Below are positions 50,333 through 62,843 of a stretch of 64,000 nucleotides of DNA, in pieces. The number at the start of each line of letters is the position of its first letter. Position 1 is the stretch's first letter. This DNA comes from Clitoria ternatea (taxonomy: Eukaryota; Streptophyta; Magnoliopsida; Fabales; Fabaceae): NCBI GenBank assembly GCA_037962975.1, contig CM075671.1, positions 10,773,001 through 10,837,000 of the forward strand, in the 5' to 3' direction. Below the pieces are notes generated by a model. That model did no database searches, was not told the origin of the DNA, and saw only the letters and a program-made list of their open reading frames with translations. The position numbers were made by a program, and so were the translations under genes.

Positions 50333-50691
50333 AAAAAACTAAGAAAAAATTCAAGTTTCGGGTACTATTTTCCATTTGTTGGGATTTTACCCTGAATATC
50401 TTTGTTTTATAAAAATCTGCCCTTTTTTTTTAGAAAGCTAACTAAACATTAGGGGCTAACCTTATAATGCTTTTCTAAGCCTTTAAATTTGATTAAAAAT
50501 TCATCATTGAAGAAAAATTATGAAAATTTGGGAACAAGAAGATAACGTATTTCTAAGCATTGCTGCGAGAAACCACGTAAAACTTTGAGCTACGGTACCA
50601 TTTCCCATTTGCTGTGATTGTTCACTGAATATCCTTATTTTAGAAAAATTTATCCTTCCGTTGGAGAAAACTAATGAAACTTTAAAACCTA
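50333..50691. repeat. post-array spacer with inverted satellite pieces, copy 2
   Basis: Counterpart of 26,341-26,693 with the same two inverted satellite pieces and the same return to forward satellite. Confidence 0.8.
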
Positions 50692-53600
50692 TAGCCCACG
50701 AAAATATGACAAAACCGAGCGGTTGATTTTTTGCATGATTTTTTATGGCCATGCTTAGAAAGGCATTGTAGGGTTATCCCTAAAGTTTGGTTAGATTTCT
50801 CTAAGGGAAGGGACAGATTTTGTCCAACGATGAATTTTAAGCCAAAATTGAAGGCTATATATCCCATGAAAATATGACAAAATCGAGCGGTTGAATTTTT
50901 ACGTAATCTTTTTTGGCCACACTTAGAAAGGCATCGTAGGGTTATCCCTGAAGTTTCATCGGATTTCTTTAAGGGAAAGGGTGTATTTTCTCCAACGATG
51001 AATTTTTAGCCAAATTTGAAGGCTATAGCCCATGAAAATATGTCAAAACCGAGCGGTATAATTTTTGTGTAATTTTTTACAACCTCGCTTTGAAAGGCAT
51101 TGTAGGGTTCTCCTTGAACTTTCATCAAGTTTCTCAAAGAGAAGGGGTAGATTTTGTCCAACGATGAATTTTTAGCCAAATTTGAAGGCTATAGCCCACG
51201 GAAATATAACAAAACCAAGCAGTTAAATTTTTGCATTATTTTTTATGACCATGCTTAAAAAGACATTGTAGTGTTTTCCTTGAAATTTGGTCAAATTTCT
51301 CCAAGGGAAGAGACATATTTTCTCCAATGATGAATTTGTAGCCATAATTAAAGGCTATATAGCCTACAAAAATATGACAAATTCGAGCGTTTGATTCTTA
51401 CCTCATTTTTTATGGTCCACACATTTAAAGGCATTGTAGAATTATCCCTGAAGTTTCGTCAAATTTCTCTAAGAGAAGGGGCAGATTTTGTCCAACGATG
51501 AATTTCTAGCCAAATTTGAAGACTGCTATGAACATATGACAAATTTGAGCAGTTGAATTTTATCGTAATTTTTTACGGCCATGGTTAGAAAGAATTTGTA
51601 AGGTTGTCCCTTAAGGTTGGTCGAATTTCTCTAAGGGAAAGGACATATTTTCTCCTACGATAAATTTTTAGCCAAAATTGAGTCCATGAAAATATGACCA
51701 AACTGAGCGGTAGAAATTTAGTGTACTTTTTTAGGCCACGCTAAGAAAGGCACTGTAGGGTTGTCCCTAAAATTTCATCGGATTTCTCTAAGTGAAGGGG
51801 AAAATTTTTTCCAACGATGAGTTTTTAACCAAATTTGTAGGCTATATAGCCCATGAAAATATGACAAAACGGAGCAAGAGAGTTTTTGTGTACTTTTTTA
51901 CGACCATGCTTAGAAAGGCATTGTAGGGTTGTCTTTGAAGTTTCGTCAGATTTATTTAAGAAAAGGGGCTGATTTTTTCCAACGATTACTTTTTAGCGAA
52001 ATTATAGCCCACGAAAATATGACAAAACTCAAGCGGTTGAAGTTTTCCATAATTTTGTGTGGCCATGCTTAGAAAGGCATTGTAGGGTTGTCCCTGAAGT
52101 TTCATTAGATTTCTCTAAGGGAAAAGGAAGATTTTGTCCAACGATGAATTTTAAGCCAAAATTAAATGCTATAGCCCACGAATACATGAGAAAACTGAGC
52201 GGTTGAGTTTTTACTTAATTTTTTACAGCTACAGTTTCTCTAAGAGAAGGGGCAGATTTTATCCAACGATAACTTTTAGCCAAATTTGAAGGCTATATAG
52301 CCCATGAAAATATGACAAAATCGAACAACTGAATTTTTACATAATTTTTTACGTTCAAGCTTAGAAAGGATTGTAGGTTTGTCCTTGAACTTTGATCAGA
52401 TTTCTCCAAGGGAAAAGGGTAGATTTCCTCCAACGATAAATTTTTAGCCAACATTGAAGGCTAGCCCATGAAATTATGACAAAATCGAGTGGTTGAATTT
52501 TTACATAGTTTTTCTACGGCCAAAATTGAAGGCTAGCCCACGAAATTATGACAACAATGAAATTTTCAGCCAAAATTGAATGCTATATAACCCACGAAAA
52601 TATAACAAGACTGAGCGGTTGAATTTTTACGTAATATTTTACGGCCACAGTTTGAAAGGCATTGTAGGGTTGTCCCTTAAGTTTCGTTAGATTTCTCTAA
52701 GATATGGGGCTAATTTTGTCCAACGATGAACTTTTAGCCAAATATAAAGGTTATAACCCACGAAAATATGAAAAAACCAAGCAGTTGAATTTTTGTGAAA
52801 TTTTTTATGGCCACGCTTAGAAAGGCTTTGTATCATTTTCCTTGAAGTTTCGTCGGATTTCTCTAAGAGAAGGGTAAATTTTGTCCAACGATGAATTTTT
52901 AGCAAAATTTAAACGCTATATAGCCCACGAAAATATGACAAAACCGAACAGTTGAATTTTTGAATGATTTTTTACGGTCATGCTTAGAAAGGACTGTAGG
53001 TTTGTCGTTGAAGTTTGGTCGGATTTCTCCAAGGGAAAGGGCAGATTTTCTCCAACGATGAATTTTTAGCCAAAATTGAAGGCTAGCCCACGAAATTATG
53101 ACAAAACCGAGTAGATGAATTTTTGCCTAGTTTTTTACAGCCATATAACCCACAAAAATTGAAGGCTAGCCCACGAAATTATGACAAAACCGAGCAGTTG
53201 AATTTTTGCGTAGTTTTTTATGGCCAAAATTCAAGGCTAGCCCACGAAATTATGACAACAATGAAATTTTTAGCCAAAATTGAAGGCTATATAACCCATG
53301 AAAATATGACAAGACCGAGCGGTTGAATTTTTATGTAATATTTTATGGCCACAATTTGAAAGGCATTGTAGGGTTGTCCCTGAAGTTTCGCCAGATTTCT
53401 TTAAGAGATGGGACAGATTTCGTTTAACGATGAACTTTTAGCCTAATATAAAGGTTATAGCCCACGAAAATATGAAAAAAATCAAGCAGTTGAGTTTTTG
53501 TGAAATTTTTTACGGCCACACTTAGAAAGGCTTTGTAGCATTGTCCTTGAAGACTCATCAGATTTCTCTAAGAGAAGGAGCACATTTTGTCCAATGATGA

Positions 53601-55519
53601 ATTTTTAGCCAAATTTGAAAGTCCACGGAAATATGACAAAACTGAGCGGTTGAATTTTCCATGAGTTTTTTACTATCATTCTTAAAAAGGGATTGTAAGG
53701 TTGTCCCTGAAGTTTGGTCAAATTTCTCCAACAGAAAGGCAGATTTTCTCTAATGATGAATTTTTAGCCAAATTTAAAGGCTATAAATACTAAAATACGA
53801 CATGACTGAGCGGTTGAATTTTTACGCAATTTTTTATGGCCATGCTTAGAAAGGCATTGTTGATTTGTCCATAAAGTTTCGTTGGATTTCTCCAAGGGAA
53901 GGGGCAGATTTTGTCCAACAATGAGTTTTTAGCCAAATTTAAAGGCTAGCCCACGAAAATATGACAACACAAAGTGGATGAATTTTTGCATAATTTTTTA
54001 CGGCCAGGATTTAAAAGACATTATAGGGTTATCTGTGGAATTTCGTCAGATTTCTCTATGAAAAGTTGCACATTTTGTCCAACGATGATTTGTTAGCAAA
54101 ATTTGAAGGTTATCACGAAAATATGACAGAACTGAGCATTTGAGTTTTTCATGAGTTTTTTACGGCCATGCTTAGAAAGGCATTGTAGGATAGTCCTTGG
54201 AATTTGGTCGGATTTCTCAAAAGGAAGGAGCAGATTTTCTCCAACGACGAATTTTTAGCCAAAATTGAAGGCTGCCCATGAAAATATCACAAGACTGAGC
54301 GGTTGAATTTTTGTGTAATTTTTTATAGCCATGCTTAGAAAGGCATTGTAGGTTGTCCCTGAAGTTTCATTGGATTTCTCCAAGGGAAAGTGCAGATTTG
54401 GTCCAACGACAAATTTTTAGCAAAATTTAAAGGCTATAGCCCATGAAAATATGACAAAACCGAGTCGTTGAATTTTTGCGTATTTTTGATGGTCACGCTT
54501 AGAAAGGCATTGTAGGGTAGTCCCTTAAGTTTCATCAGATTTCTCTAAGGGAAAGGTCAGATTTTCTACAACGATAAGTTTTTAGCCAAATTTGAAGGCG
54601 TATAGCCCAGAAAAATATGACTAGATCGACCAGTTGAATTTTTACGTAATTTTTTACAGTCGTGCTTAGAAAGGCATTGTAGGGTTATCCCTGAAGTTTC
54701 GTTAGATTTCTCCAAAGGAATGAGTAAGTTTTGTACAGCAATGAATTTTTAGCCAAATTTGAAGGATATTGCCCATAAAAATATAACAAAACTGAGCAGA
54801 TAAATTTTTGCATATATTTTTACAACCACGCTTAGAAAGGTATTGTAGGGTTGTTCTTGAAGTTTCATCAGATTTCTCCAAAGAAAGGGACAGATTTTGT
54901 TCAATGATGAATTTTAAACCGAAATTGAAGGCTATATAGCCCACGAAAATATGACAAGACAGAACGGTTGAATTTTTGTGTAATTTTTCACAGCCATGTT
55001 TAGAAAGGCATTGTAAGGTTGTCCCTGAACTTTCGTTGGATTTCTCCAAGGGAAGGGGCAGATTTTGTCCAACGATAGCCCACGAAAATATGATAAAGCC
55101 GAGCTGTTGAATTTTTGCATTATTTTTTACGGCCACACTTAGAAAGGCATTGTAGGATTGTCCATGAAGTTTCATCAGATTTCTCTAAGGGAAAGGGAAT
55201 ATTTTCTCCAACGATGAATTTTTAGCCAAATGTAAAGGCTATAAGCCCACGAAAATATGATTTTCTCTAACAATGATTTTTTTAGCCAAATTTGAATAAT
55301 GCAGCGAAAATATAACAAAACTGAGCGATTAATTTTTTGTATTTTATTTTGCGGCAATACTTACAATGGCATTGGAAGGTTGTCCCTGAAGTTTCATCAT
55401 AATTTTGTAATGCAAGGGCCAGATTTTCTCCAATAATGAATTCTTAACCACATATGAATGCTAATTATACGCATGAAAATATGATAAAACTGACCTGTTG
55501 AATTTTTGCATGATTTTTA
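50692..55519 (+). repeat. satellite array S4, about 166-bp monomer
   Basis: Forward monomers colinear with 26,694-31,380. It includes the ACGAAATTATGACAAC monomer group near 52,550 and 53,250. It is cut at 55,519 by a solo LTR. Confidence 0.93.
55515..55519. repeat. target site duplication of solo LTR A, left copy
   Basis: TTTTA precedes the element; TTTTG follows at 56,791-56,795. The uninterrupted paralogue near 31,380 reads GATTTTTAACGCCC, which supports TTTTA as the target. Confidence 0.8.
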
Positions 55520-56790
55520 TGTTAGGGAATCCCATCAGGGTCAAGCAGTGGAAACACAAAGGATTCCCAAAAAAGGATTGCGAATACAAATGTCTCAAGG
55601 CATTATGCAAAATTAATTTTTTTTATTTAGGGTTTACCTCTTGTAGGGCAAAGCGAGTTCCTCGATCGAAGCAATTGTAGCTTCGCCCTTATGAGTCCAT
55701 ACGAGCACTCCCACTAGAAAAACAAAGTTCTGAATGCTAGTACGGAAATTTAATTATAATCAAATTTCTGAGCCGCAGCCTATGAGCATCTCATGCTCTA
55801 TATATAGGCTTAGGTCTTGACCTGAGTTCTCATTAAACATTGGGCTCCTGACTCATTCTAAATGAGTTAGGCCCAAATAATTTTATTTTTAGTCCAACTA
55901 AAATAAAACTATCCTCTGGTGGGCTTATTCTATGTGTGTGACCTTATAGGTAAAATATTAGATTATATTAATAAAAACTATTTTATTATTAATATAAAAT
56001 AAAAGTGATATCTAGCAATACATCATTATGTCCGAATATTATTTATCATCGACATAACCTATAAGTGATAATTATTTTATATATTTATTTCTTTTGTCAC
56101 GATATCTAATTGGGCCCAAGGCATGGTTGTCGTCATCCTTGTATGGCCCAATTCATTTTACTTGATACCAGAGTAGACTTTACAAAATAAATATCTAATA
56201 TTTATTCGTCCTAGCATGGCCATGCATTTCGTTAGTCTCCCTCTATCAAGTGGCCCATAGATATCACTCCTATCATATAGGAGAGACAAATTCCATCTAC
56301 ATCACTCACATCCCTCTGCATAATTTGTCTATTGCCTAATCACAATCTTTATGGTCATCTTATTATAGATAACGTTTGATTGTATTAAAATAGCGAACTC
56401 CTTATGTAGGAATTGTAGTGACTTCAGGTCGAAGGACTATATATCATTATCACATTGAGAACCGTTTATGACACTCATGTAACGATCCATGCATCGTTCT
56501 CATGGTGGGTCTGTCCAGTACAACATTACTCTTAATGTGTACCCATATAAAGACTTGATATCATATATCCATGATTTGTGAGATCAAATCATCAGTACAT
56601 TAACACACTAATCTTAATGTATTTATATGTCCTCATGTAAATACTTGATTAGGGATATTTTAGGAATAATTCTCATATGACCTATTATTCCAGGATAAAT
56701 AGCATTAAAATTAGTCTTAAAACTGAAAATACTAATTTTATTGATAAGTTAAAATTGATACATTAATAGCTCATAGTATATACACCAACA
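55520..56790 (-). mobile_element. solo LTR A, 1,271 bp, unclassified LTR retrotransposon
   Basis: Ends are TGTTAGGGAATCCC and TACACCAACA, with TG..CA termini and a 5-bp target duplication. It matches 60,117-61,386 in reverse complement at roughly 95% by eye over the first 220 bp. I orient it minus because, in that direction, a TATATATAG box lies about 980 bp from the start and the end has GTGTTTCCGCTGC-like sequence, typical of LTR 3' ends. No coding sequence. Confidence 0.85.
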
Positions 56791-58657
56791 TTTTGACGCC
56801 CGTGCTTAGAAAGACCTTGTAAGTTTATCCCTGAAGTTTCATAAGTTTTCTCTAAGGGAAGGGTTAGATTTTTTACGATGATGACCTATTAGTGAAATTT
56901 GAAGGCCCATAAAAATATGACAAAATCGAACACTTGACGTTTTGCATGATTTTTTTTGGCAATGCTTAGAAAGGCTGAGTAAGGTTCTCCCTAAAGTTTG
57001 AGCAGATTTCTACAAGGGAAGAGGCAGATTACCTCCAACGATGAATTTTTAGCCAAATTTGAAGACATATACCGATGAAAATTTAGATCTTGCAAGATCT
57101 AAATAGTGGTTAAATTTTTACAAGATTTTTTACGACCAAGCTTAGAAAGGCTTTGTAAAGTTGGCCCTGAAGTTTCATTAGATTTCTTTAGATGAATTTT
57201 TAGCCAAATTTAAAAGCCCACGAAAATATGACAAAACTAACCGGTTGAATTTTTACATTATTTTCTGTGGCCACACTTAAAAAGGTATTGTAAGGTTCTC
57301 CTTGAAGTTTCATCAGTTTTCTCCAAGGGAATGAGCGGATTTTCGCCAACGATGAATCTTTAGGAAAATTTGAAGGCTAATGCCCATGAAAATATGACAA
57401 AATTGGGTGTTTAAATTTTTGTAAGACTTTTTGAAGCCATACTTAGAAATGCATTGTAAGGTTGTCCCTAAAGTTTCATCAGATTTCTTTAAGGGAAGGG
57501 CTAGATTTTTCTCGAACAATGAATTTTTAGCCCAATTTTAAGGGTAATGCCCATGAAAATATGACAAAGCCGAGCAGTTAAACTTTTGTATCAATTGTTG
57601 TGGCTATGATTAGAAAGGCCTTGTAAGCTTGTTCCTAAAGTTTCATCAGATTTCTTTGAGGGAAAGGGCATATTTTATCCAACGGTACATTTTTAGCCAA
57701 ATTTAAAGGCATTACCCCTTGAAAATATGAAAAAATCAAATGGTTGAATTTTTTCATGATTTTTTGTGGCCATGATTAGAAAGGTCTTGTAAGGTTTTTC
57801 TTGAAGTTTAAGCAGATTTCTCCAAGGGAATGGGTAGAATTTCTCCAACGATGAATTTTTAGTCAAACTTTAACTAATCCCACAAAAATACGACAAACAT
57901 TAGGGGTTGAATTTTTACATGCTTTTTTATGGCCATGCTGAGAAAGACATTGAAAGGTTGTCCCTCAAGTTGTATCATATTTCTCCAAGGAAAGGGGTAG
58001 ATTTTCTCCAACGATGAATTTTTAGCCAAATTTAAAGGCTAAATATGCTTATGAAAGTATGATAACACTGAACGGTTGAATTTTTACATGATTTTTCACG
58101 ATTACACTTAGAAATGCGTTGTAAGGTTGTCCCTGAAGTTTCATAAGATTTCTCTAAAGGAAGGGGAAAATTTTCTTCAAAGATGAATTTTTAGCCAAAT
58201 ATGAAGGTTAATGCCCACGAAAATATGACAAAACCAAGCGGTTGAATTTTTGTATGATTTTTTACGGGCATCCTTTGAAAGGCATTGTAAGGTGTTCCCT
58301 GAAGTTTCATCTGATTTTTCCAAGGGTAGGACAAATTTTCTCTAACGATGAATTTTTAGCCAAATTTGAAAGCCAATATAACTATGAAAATATGACAAAA
58401 CCAAACGGTTGAATTTTTGGATGAAATTTTGTAGCTATGCTTAGAAAGGCATTATAACGTTGTCCCTGAAGTTTCATTAGATTTATTTAAGGGAAGGGGT
58501 AAATTTTCTCCAATAATGAATTTTTAACCAAATTTAAAGGCTATTGCCTATGAAAATATGACAAAACTGATATTGAATTTTTGTATGTTTTTTACGGCCA
58601 TGCTTAGAAAGACATTGAAAGGTTATCCCTGAAGTTTTATTAGATTTCTCCAAGGGA
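56791..58657 (+). repeat. satellite array S5, about 166-bp monomer
   Basis: Forward monomers. Up to about 57,555 it is colinear with 31,380-32,150, after which the two diverge. It ends at CTCCAAGGGACGC, where the telomere-like tract starts. Confidence 0.92.
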
Positions 58658-59262
58658 CGCAAAAATTGAAACTCGAACCCCAAATCCAAAGTGCCTAACC
58701 TCAAACCCTAAACCCCAATCGTGAAACCCAAAACCCTTAACCCAAAATCTGAAACTTTAAACCCCAAGCCACCAAACCCGACATTTGAAACTTAAAACCC
58801 TTGACCCAAAACCTGAAATTTGAAACCTGAAACCCTGAACCCCACAAGTAATTCCAAACCTTTAACCTTGAACCCTAAACTCTAGACCTTAACCTAAAAC
58901 CCAAAACCCCAAAGCCCAAACCTAAAACCCCAAAGTCTTAACCTTAAACTTCAAACCCCAAATCCCAAACTGTAAATCCCTAACCCCAAACTCATAACCT
59001 AAACACCAAACCCATAAACTTGAAACCCTAAACCCTAAACCTAAAACCCTGAGCCACCTATCTAAACCCTAAACCCCCTCACCCAAACCCCAAACTCCAA
59101 ATCTTAAATCCTAACCCTCAAACCTAAAACATGAAAACCAAAACCTAAACCATGAAAACTAAAACCTAAAACTTGAAACCTAAAACCCCAAATGTCGATC
59201 CCCTAACTCTAAAAGCTAAAACCCTAATCCCTAAAGTCTAAACCATAAACCCTAAACTACTG
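58658..59262. repeat. degenerate interstitial telomere-like tract (CCCTAAA type)
   Basis: About 600 bp of AACCCTAAACCC, AAACCCCAAA, AACCTAAAACC and AAACCTGAAACC words. Perfect neighbouring CCCTAAA heptamers are rare (for example ACCCTAAACCCTAAACC near 59,024), so it is old or was never a pure telomere array. The C-rich strand is on top. Confidence 0.88.
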
Positions 59263-60116
59263 TTTATTATTAAACTATTAAAGTATAATATAATATTAAA
59301 CTTGTGACATATTATGACTTTATTTGTAATTAAAATGCTAAATTAGTGCGGATATACTTGTATTTTGTTCTCTAGTGATTTGTTGATAATCTCAAGTAAA
59401 TTTTATTAGAATGTCTTTGGTTTCTGATGTTATAAATAACTTGAAGGCTTGACATCTAAGTCAATGCTCTATAAATTTTAATAGCTAAAACTAAACACAA
59501 GACATTTTGACATCTCTTATTTATTGGGTTGATTTATTTGCTATTGTTAAATTGAATAAGAAAAACCTTTCTTAGGTTTGTTTTTCTAATATTAAATCAT
59601 GACACAAAGTTCTTGTTTATTCTTAATGAATTTATTCCTTTGATCCTTACTATATTATGTGATATTTTTATTACAAAATTAATACTGAAAGTTGAGTTAT
59701 AAGTGTTGGTTCTCTCCAAAGAATTTTTACTTAGATGGTGATTACAAACAATTTCACTATTTAGTTTTACTCAATATCTTACAAACTCAACCAGTGATTA
59801 AATTGGTTAAGTCATTGTTTTACGGATTAGTGGTTTAGAGTGTTAATAAAGTAATACAAGTAAATAATAATTTTTAATAAAATCATATTTTTCAAACAAT
59901 TTATAAATAAAGTTTAGGATTTAGGTTTTGTAGGGAATATGGTTATTTAGGGCTTTGGGACTAGGATGGTTAGGTCTTAAAGTTAGGGTTCTGGCTTCGA
60001 TTAAGGTTAAGTAAGGGATCAAGGTACCTGTTACCTTGATTTTGAAATTGATCAATTATCCATTTATATGTTACCAATTACAAGGTACTAACTGTTATCC
60101 ATAACTTGTAACCTAC
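59263..60116. repeat. composite block, unique-looking part, copy 3, with start of array
   Basis: The first 30 bases are AT-rich junction; from about 59,292 it matches copies 1 and 2. Unlike them it is preceded by the telomere-like tract and not by satellite. Its last bases (TAACTTGTAACCTAC) already belong to the heptamer array, which is interrupted by solo LTR B. Confidence 0.87.
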
Positions 60117-61386
60117 TGTTGGTGTATGCACTACGAGCTATTAATGTATCAATTTTAACTTATCAATAAAATTAGTATTTTCAGTTTTAAGACTAATTTT
60201 AATTCTATTTATCCTGGAATAATAGGTCATATGAGAATTACTCCTAAAACGTCCCTAATCAAGTATTTACATGGGGACATATAAATACATTAAGATTAGT
60301 GTGTGAATGTACTGATGATTTGATCTCACAAATCATGGATATATGATATCAAGTCTTTACACGAGTACACATTAAGAGTAATGTTGTGCTGGACAGACCC
60401 ACCATGAGAACGTTGCATGGAATGTTACATAAGTGTCATAAACGGTTCTCAATGTGATAATGGTATATAGTCCTTCGACCTGAAGTCACTACAATTCCTA
60501 CATAAGGAGTTTAATGTTTTAATATAATCAAACGTTATCTGTAATAACATGACCATAAAGATTGTGATTAGGCAATAGACAAATTATGCAGAAGGATGTG
60601 AGTGATGTAGATGGAATTTGTCTCTCCTATGTGACAGGAGTGATATCTATAGGCCACTTGATGGAGTAAGACTAACGAAATGCATGGCCATGCTAGGACG
60701 AATAAATATTAGATATTTATTCTGTAAAGTCTACTCTGGTATCAAGTAAAATGAATTGGGCCATACAAGGATGACGACGACCATGCCTTGGGCCCAATTA
60801 GATATCATGACAAAATGAATAAATATATAAAATAATTATCACTTATAGGTCATGTCAATGATAAATAATATTCAAACATAATGATGTATTGCTAGATACC
60901 GCTCTTATTTTATATTAATAGTAAAATAGTTTATTATTAATATAACTGAATATTTTACCTATAGGGTCACACACATAGAGTAAGCCCACCAGAGGATAGT
61001 TTTATTTTAGTTGGACTAAAAATAAAACTATTTGGGCCTAACTCATTTAGAATAAGTCAGGAGCCCAATGTTTAATGAGAGCTCAGGTCAAGACCTAAGC
61101 CTATATATAGAGCATGAGATACTCATAGGCTGCTGCTCAAAAACGAGATTATAATCAAATTTTCATACTAGCATTCAGAATTTTGTTTTTTTGGTGGGAG
61201 TGCTCATGTGGACTCCTAAGGGCGAAGCTACAATTGCTTCGATCAAGGAACTCGCTTTGCGTCTACAAGAGGTAAACCCTAAATCAAAATTTAATTTTGC
61301 ATAATGCCTTGAGACATTTGTATTTACAATTCTTTTTGGGAATCCTTTGTGTTTCCGCTGCCTGACCCTATTGGGATTCCCTAACA
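60117..61386 (+). mobile_element. solo LTR B, 1,270 bp, same family as solo LTR A
   Basis: It begins TGTTGGTGTATGCAC and ends GGGATTCCCTAACA. Flanks CCTAC (60,112-60,116) and CTTAC (61,387-61,391) form a 5-bp target duplication with one difference. A CTATATATAG box lies at about 61,101. It sits inside the heptamer array in the opposite orientation to copy A. Confidence 0.87.
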
Positions 61387-62843
61387 CTTACTACCTGCTA
61401 ACCTGTTACCTATTAATATTTTAACCTACTAACATGCTACCTGTTACCTACAACCTGCTACTTGTTACCTATAACTTGCTACTTGCTACCTGCTACCTGC
61501 TAAACTGGAACCTACAACTTGTAACTTGTAACCTGTTACCTACTACCTACAACCTGCACCCTATAACCTGTTACCTGTAACCTATTACCTACTACTTGCA
61601 ACCTGCTACCTACAACCCTCTACCTTTTTAACTTGTTACCTGCTAACCTGTAACCTACTACCTGCTACCTACTACCTGTAACCTACTACCTGCAACCTAT
61701 TAACCTGCTACCTGTTAACTTACTACCTGCTAACCTACAACTTGTTACCGACTACCTGTTAACCTGTAACCTGCTCACCTGCAACCTGTTACCTACAACT
61801 TACTACTTGCTATCTGTTACCTACAACTTGCTACCTGCTACCTACTAACCTAGATACTAGAACCTACAACCTGCAACTTATAACCTACTACCTTCTGCCT
61901 GTTACCTGCAACTTGCACCCTACAACCTACTACCCGTTACCTGTAACCTATTACCTACTACTTGCAACCTGCTACCTACTAACCTGTAACCTGCTACCTG
62001 TAACCTGCTACCTGCTACCTGTAACCTGCTACCTATAACCTGCTACCTACAACCTATTAACATATTACCTATTAACCTATTACTTGCTACCTGCTAACCT
62101 GCAACCAGTTACCTGTTACCTACTAACCTGTAACCTGTAAGCTACTAGCTGTTAACCTGTAACCTGCTATTGCTAACCTACAACCTGCTACCTGTTAGCC
62201 TGCAACCTGTTAACCTGCAACCTGTTACCTGCTACCCGTAACCTGCTACCTACTACCTATTAACCTACTACCTGCTACCTGCTAACCTATAACCTATAAT
62301 CTATAACCTGCTAACCAGTAACCTACAACCTGCTACCTGCTAACTGTTACCTACAACATGCTACCTAGAACCTACAACCTGCAACCTACAACTTGTAACC
62401 TGCTACCGTTTACTTGCTATCTGTATTATGCACCCTACAACCTGCTACCTACTACCTGTTACCTGTAACCTGTTACCTGCTACTTGAAACCTGCTACGTG
62501 CAACTTGCTACCTTTTAACCCGTTACCTGTTACCTACTAACCTGCAACCTACTACCTGTAACCTGCTACCTATAGCATGCTACTTGCTACCTATTAACCT
62601 GTTACTTGCTAACCTGTTACTTGTTACCTGTAATCTGTAACCTGTAACCTGTAACCTGCTATCTGCTACCTACCACCCGTTCTCTGCTACCTGCAACCTG
62701 TTACCTACAACCTGTAACCTGCTACCTATTAACCTGATACCTACTACCTGTTACTTATTACCTTCTACGTGTTACCTTCTACCTGCACCTGCAACCTGTT
62801 ACCTATTAACTATTACCTAATACCTGTAACCTACAACCTACTA
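61387..62843. repeat. heptamer minisatellite CCTGCTA/CCTGTAA, array 3
   Basis: Longest of the three arrays, about 1.46 kb plus a few units left of solo LTR B. Same unit vocabulary as arrays 1 and 2. It is cut on the right within the AACCTACTAC stretch that in array 2 continues to the spacer. Confidence 0.92.

Noticed and set aside
22071..57519. Many 60-157 codon frames in the satellite, mostly minus strand
   Set aside because: They share peptides such as NHAKIQPLGFVIFSWA because they translate the same monomer; frames are broken at random and no monomer phase is conserved.
55520..61386. The 1.27-kb pair as a MITE or DNA transposon
   Set aside because: Ends are TG..CA with only four bases of inverted repeat and 5-bp target duplications, which fits solo LTRs and not terminal-inverted-repeat elements.
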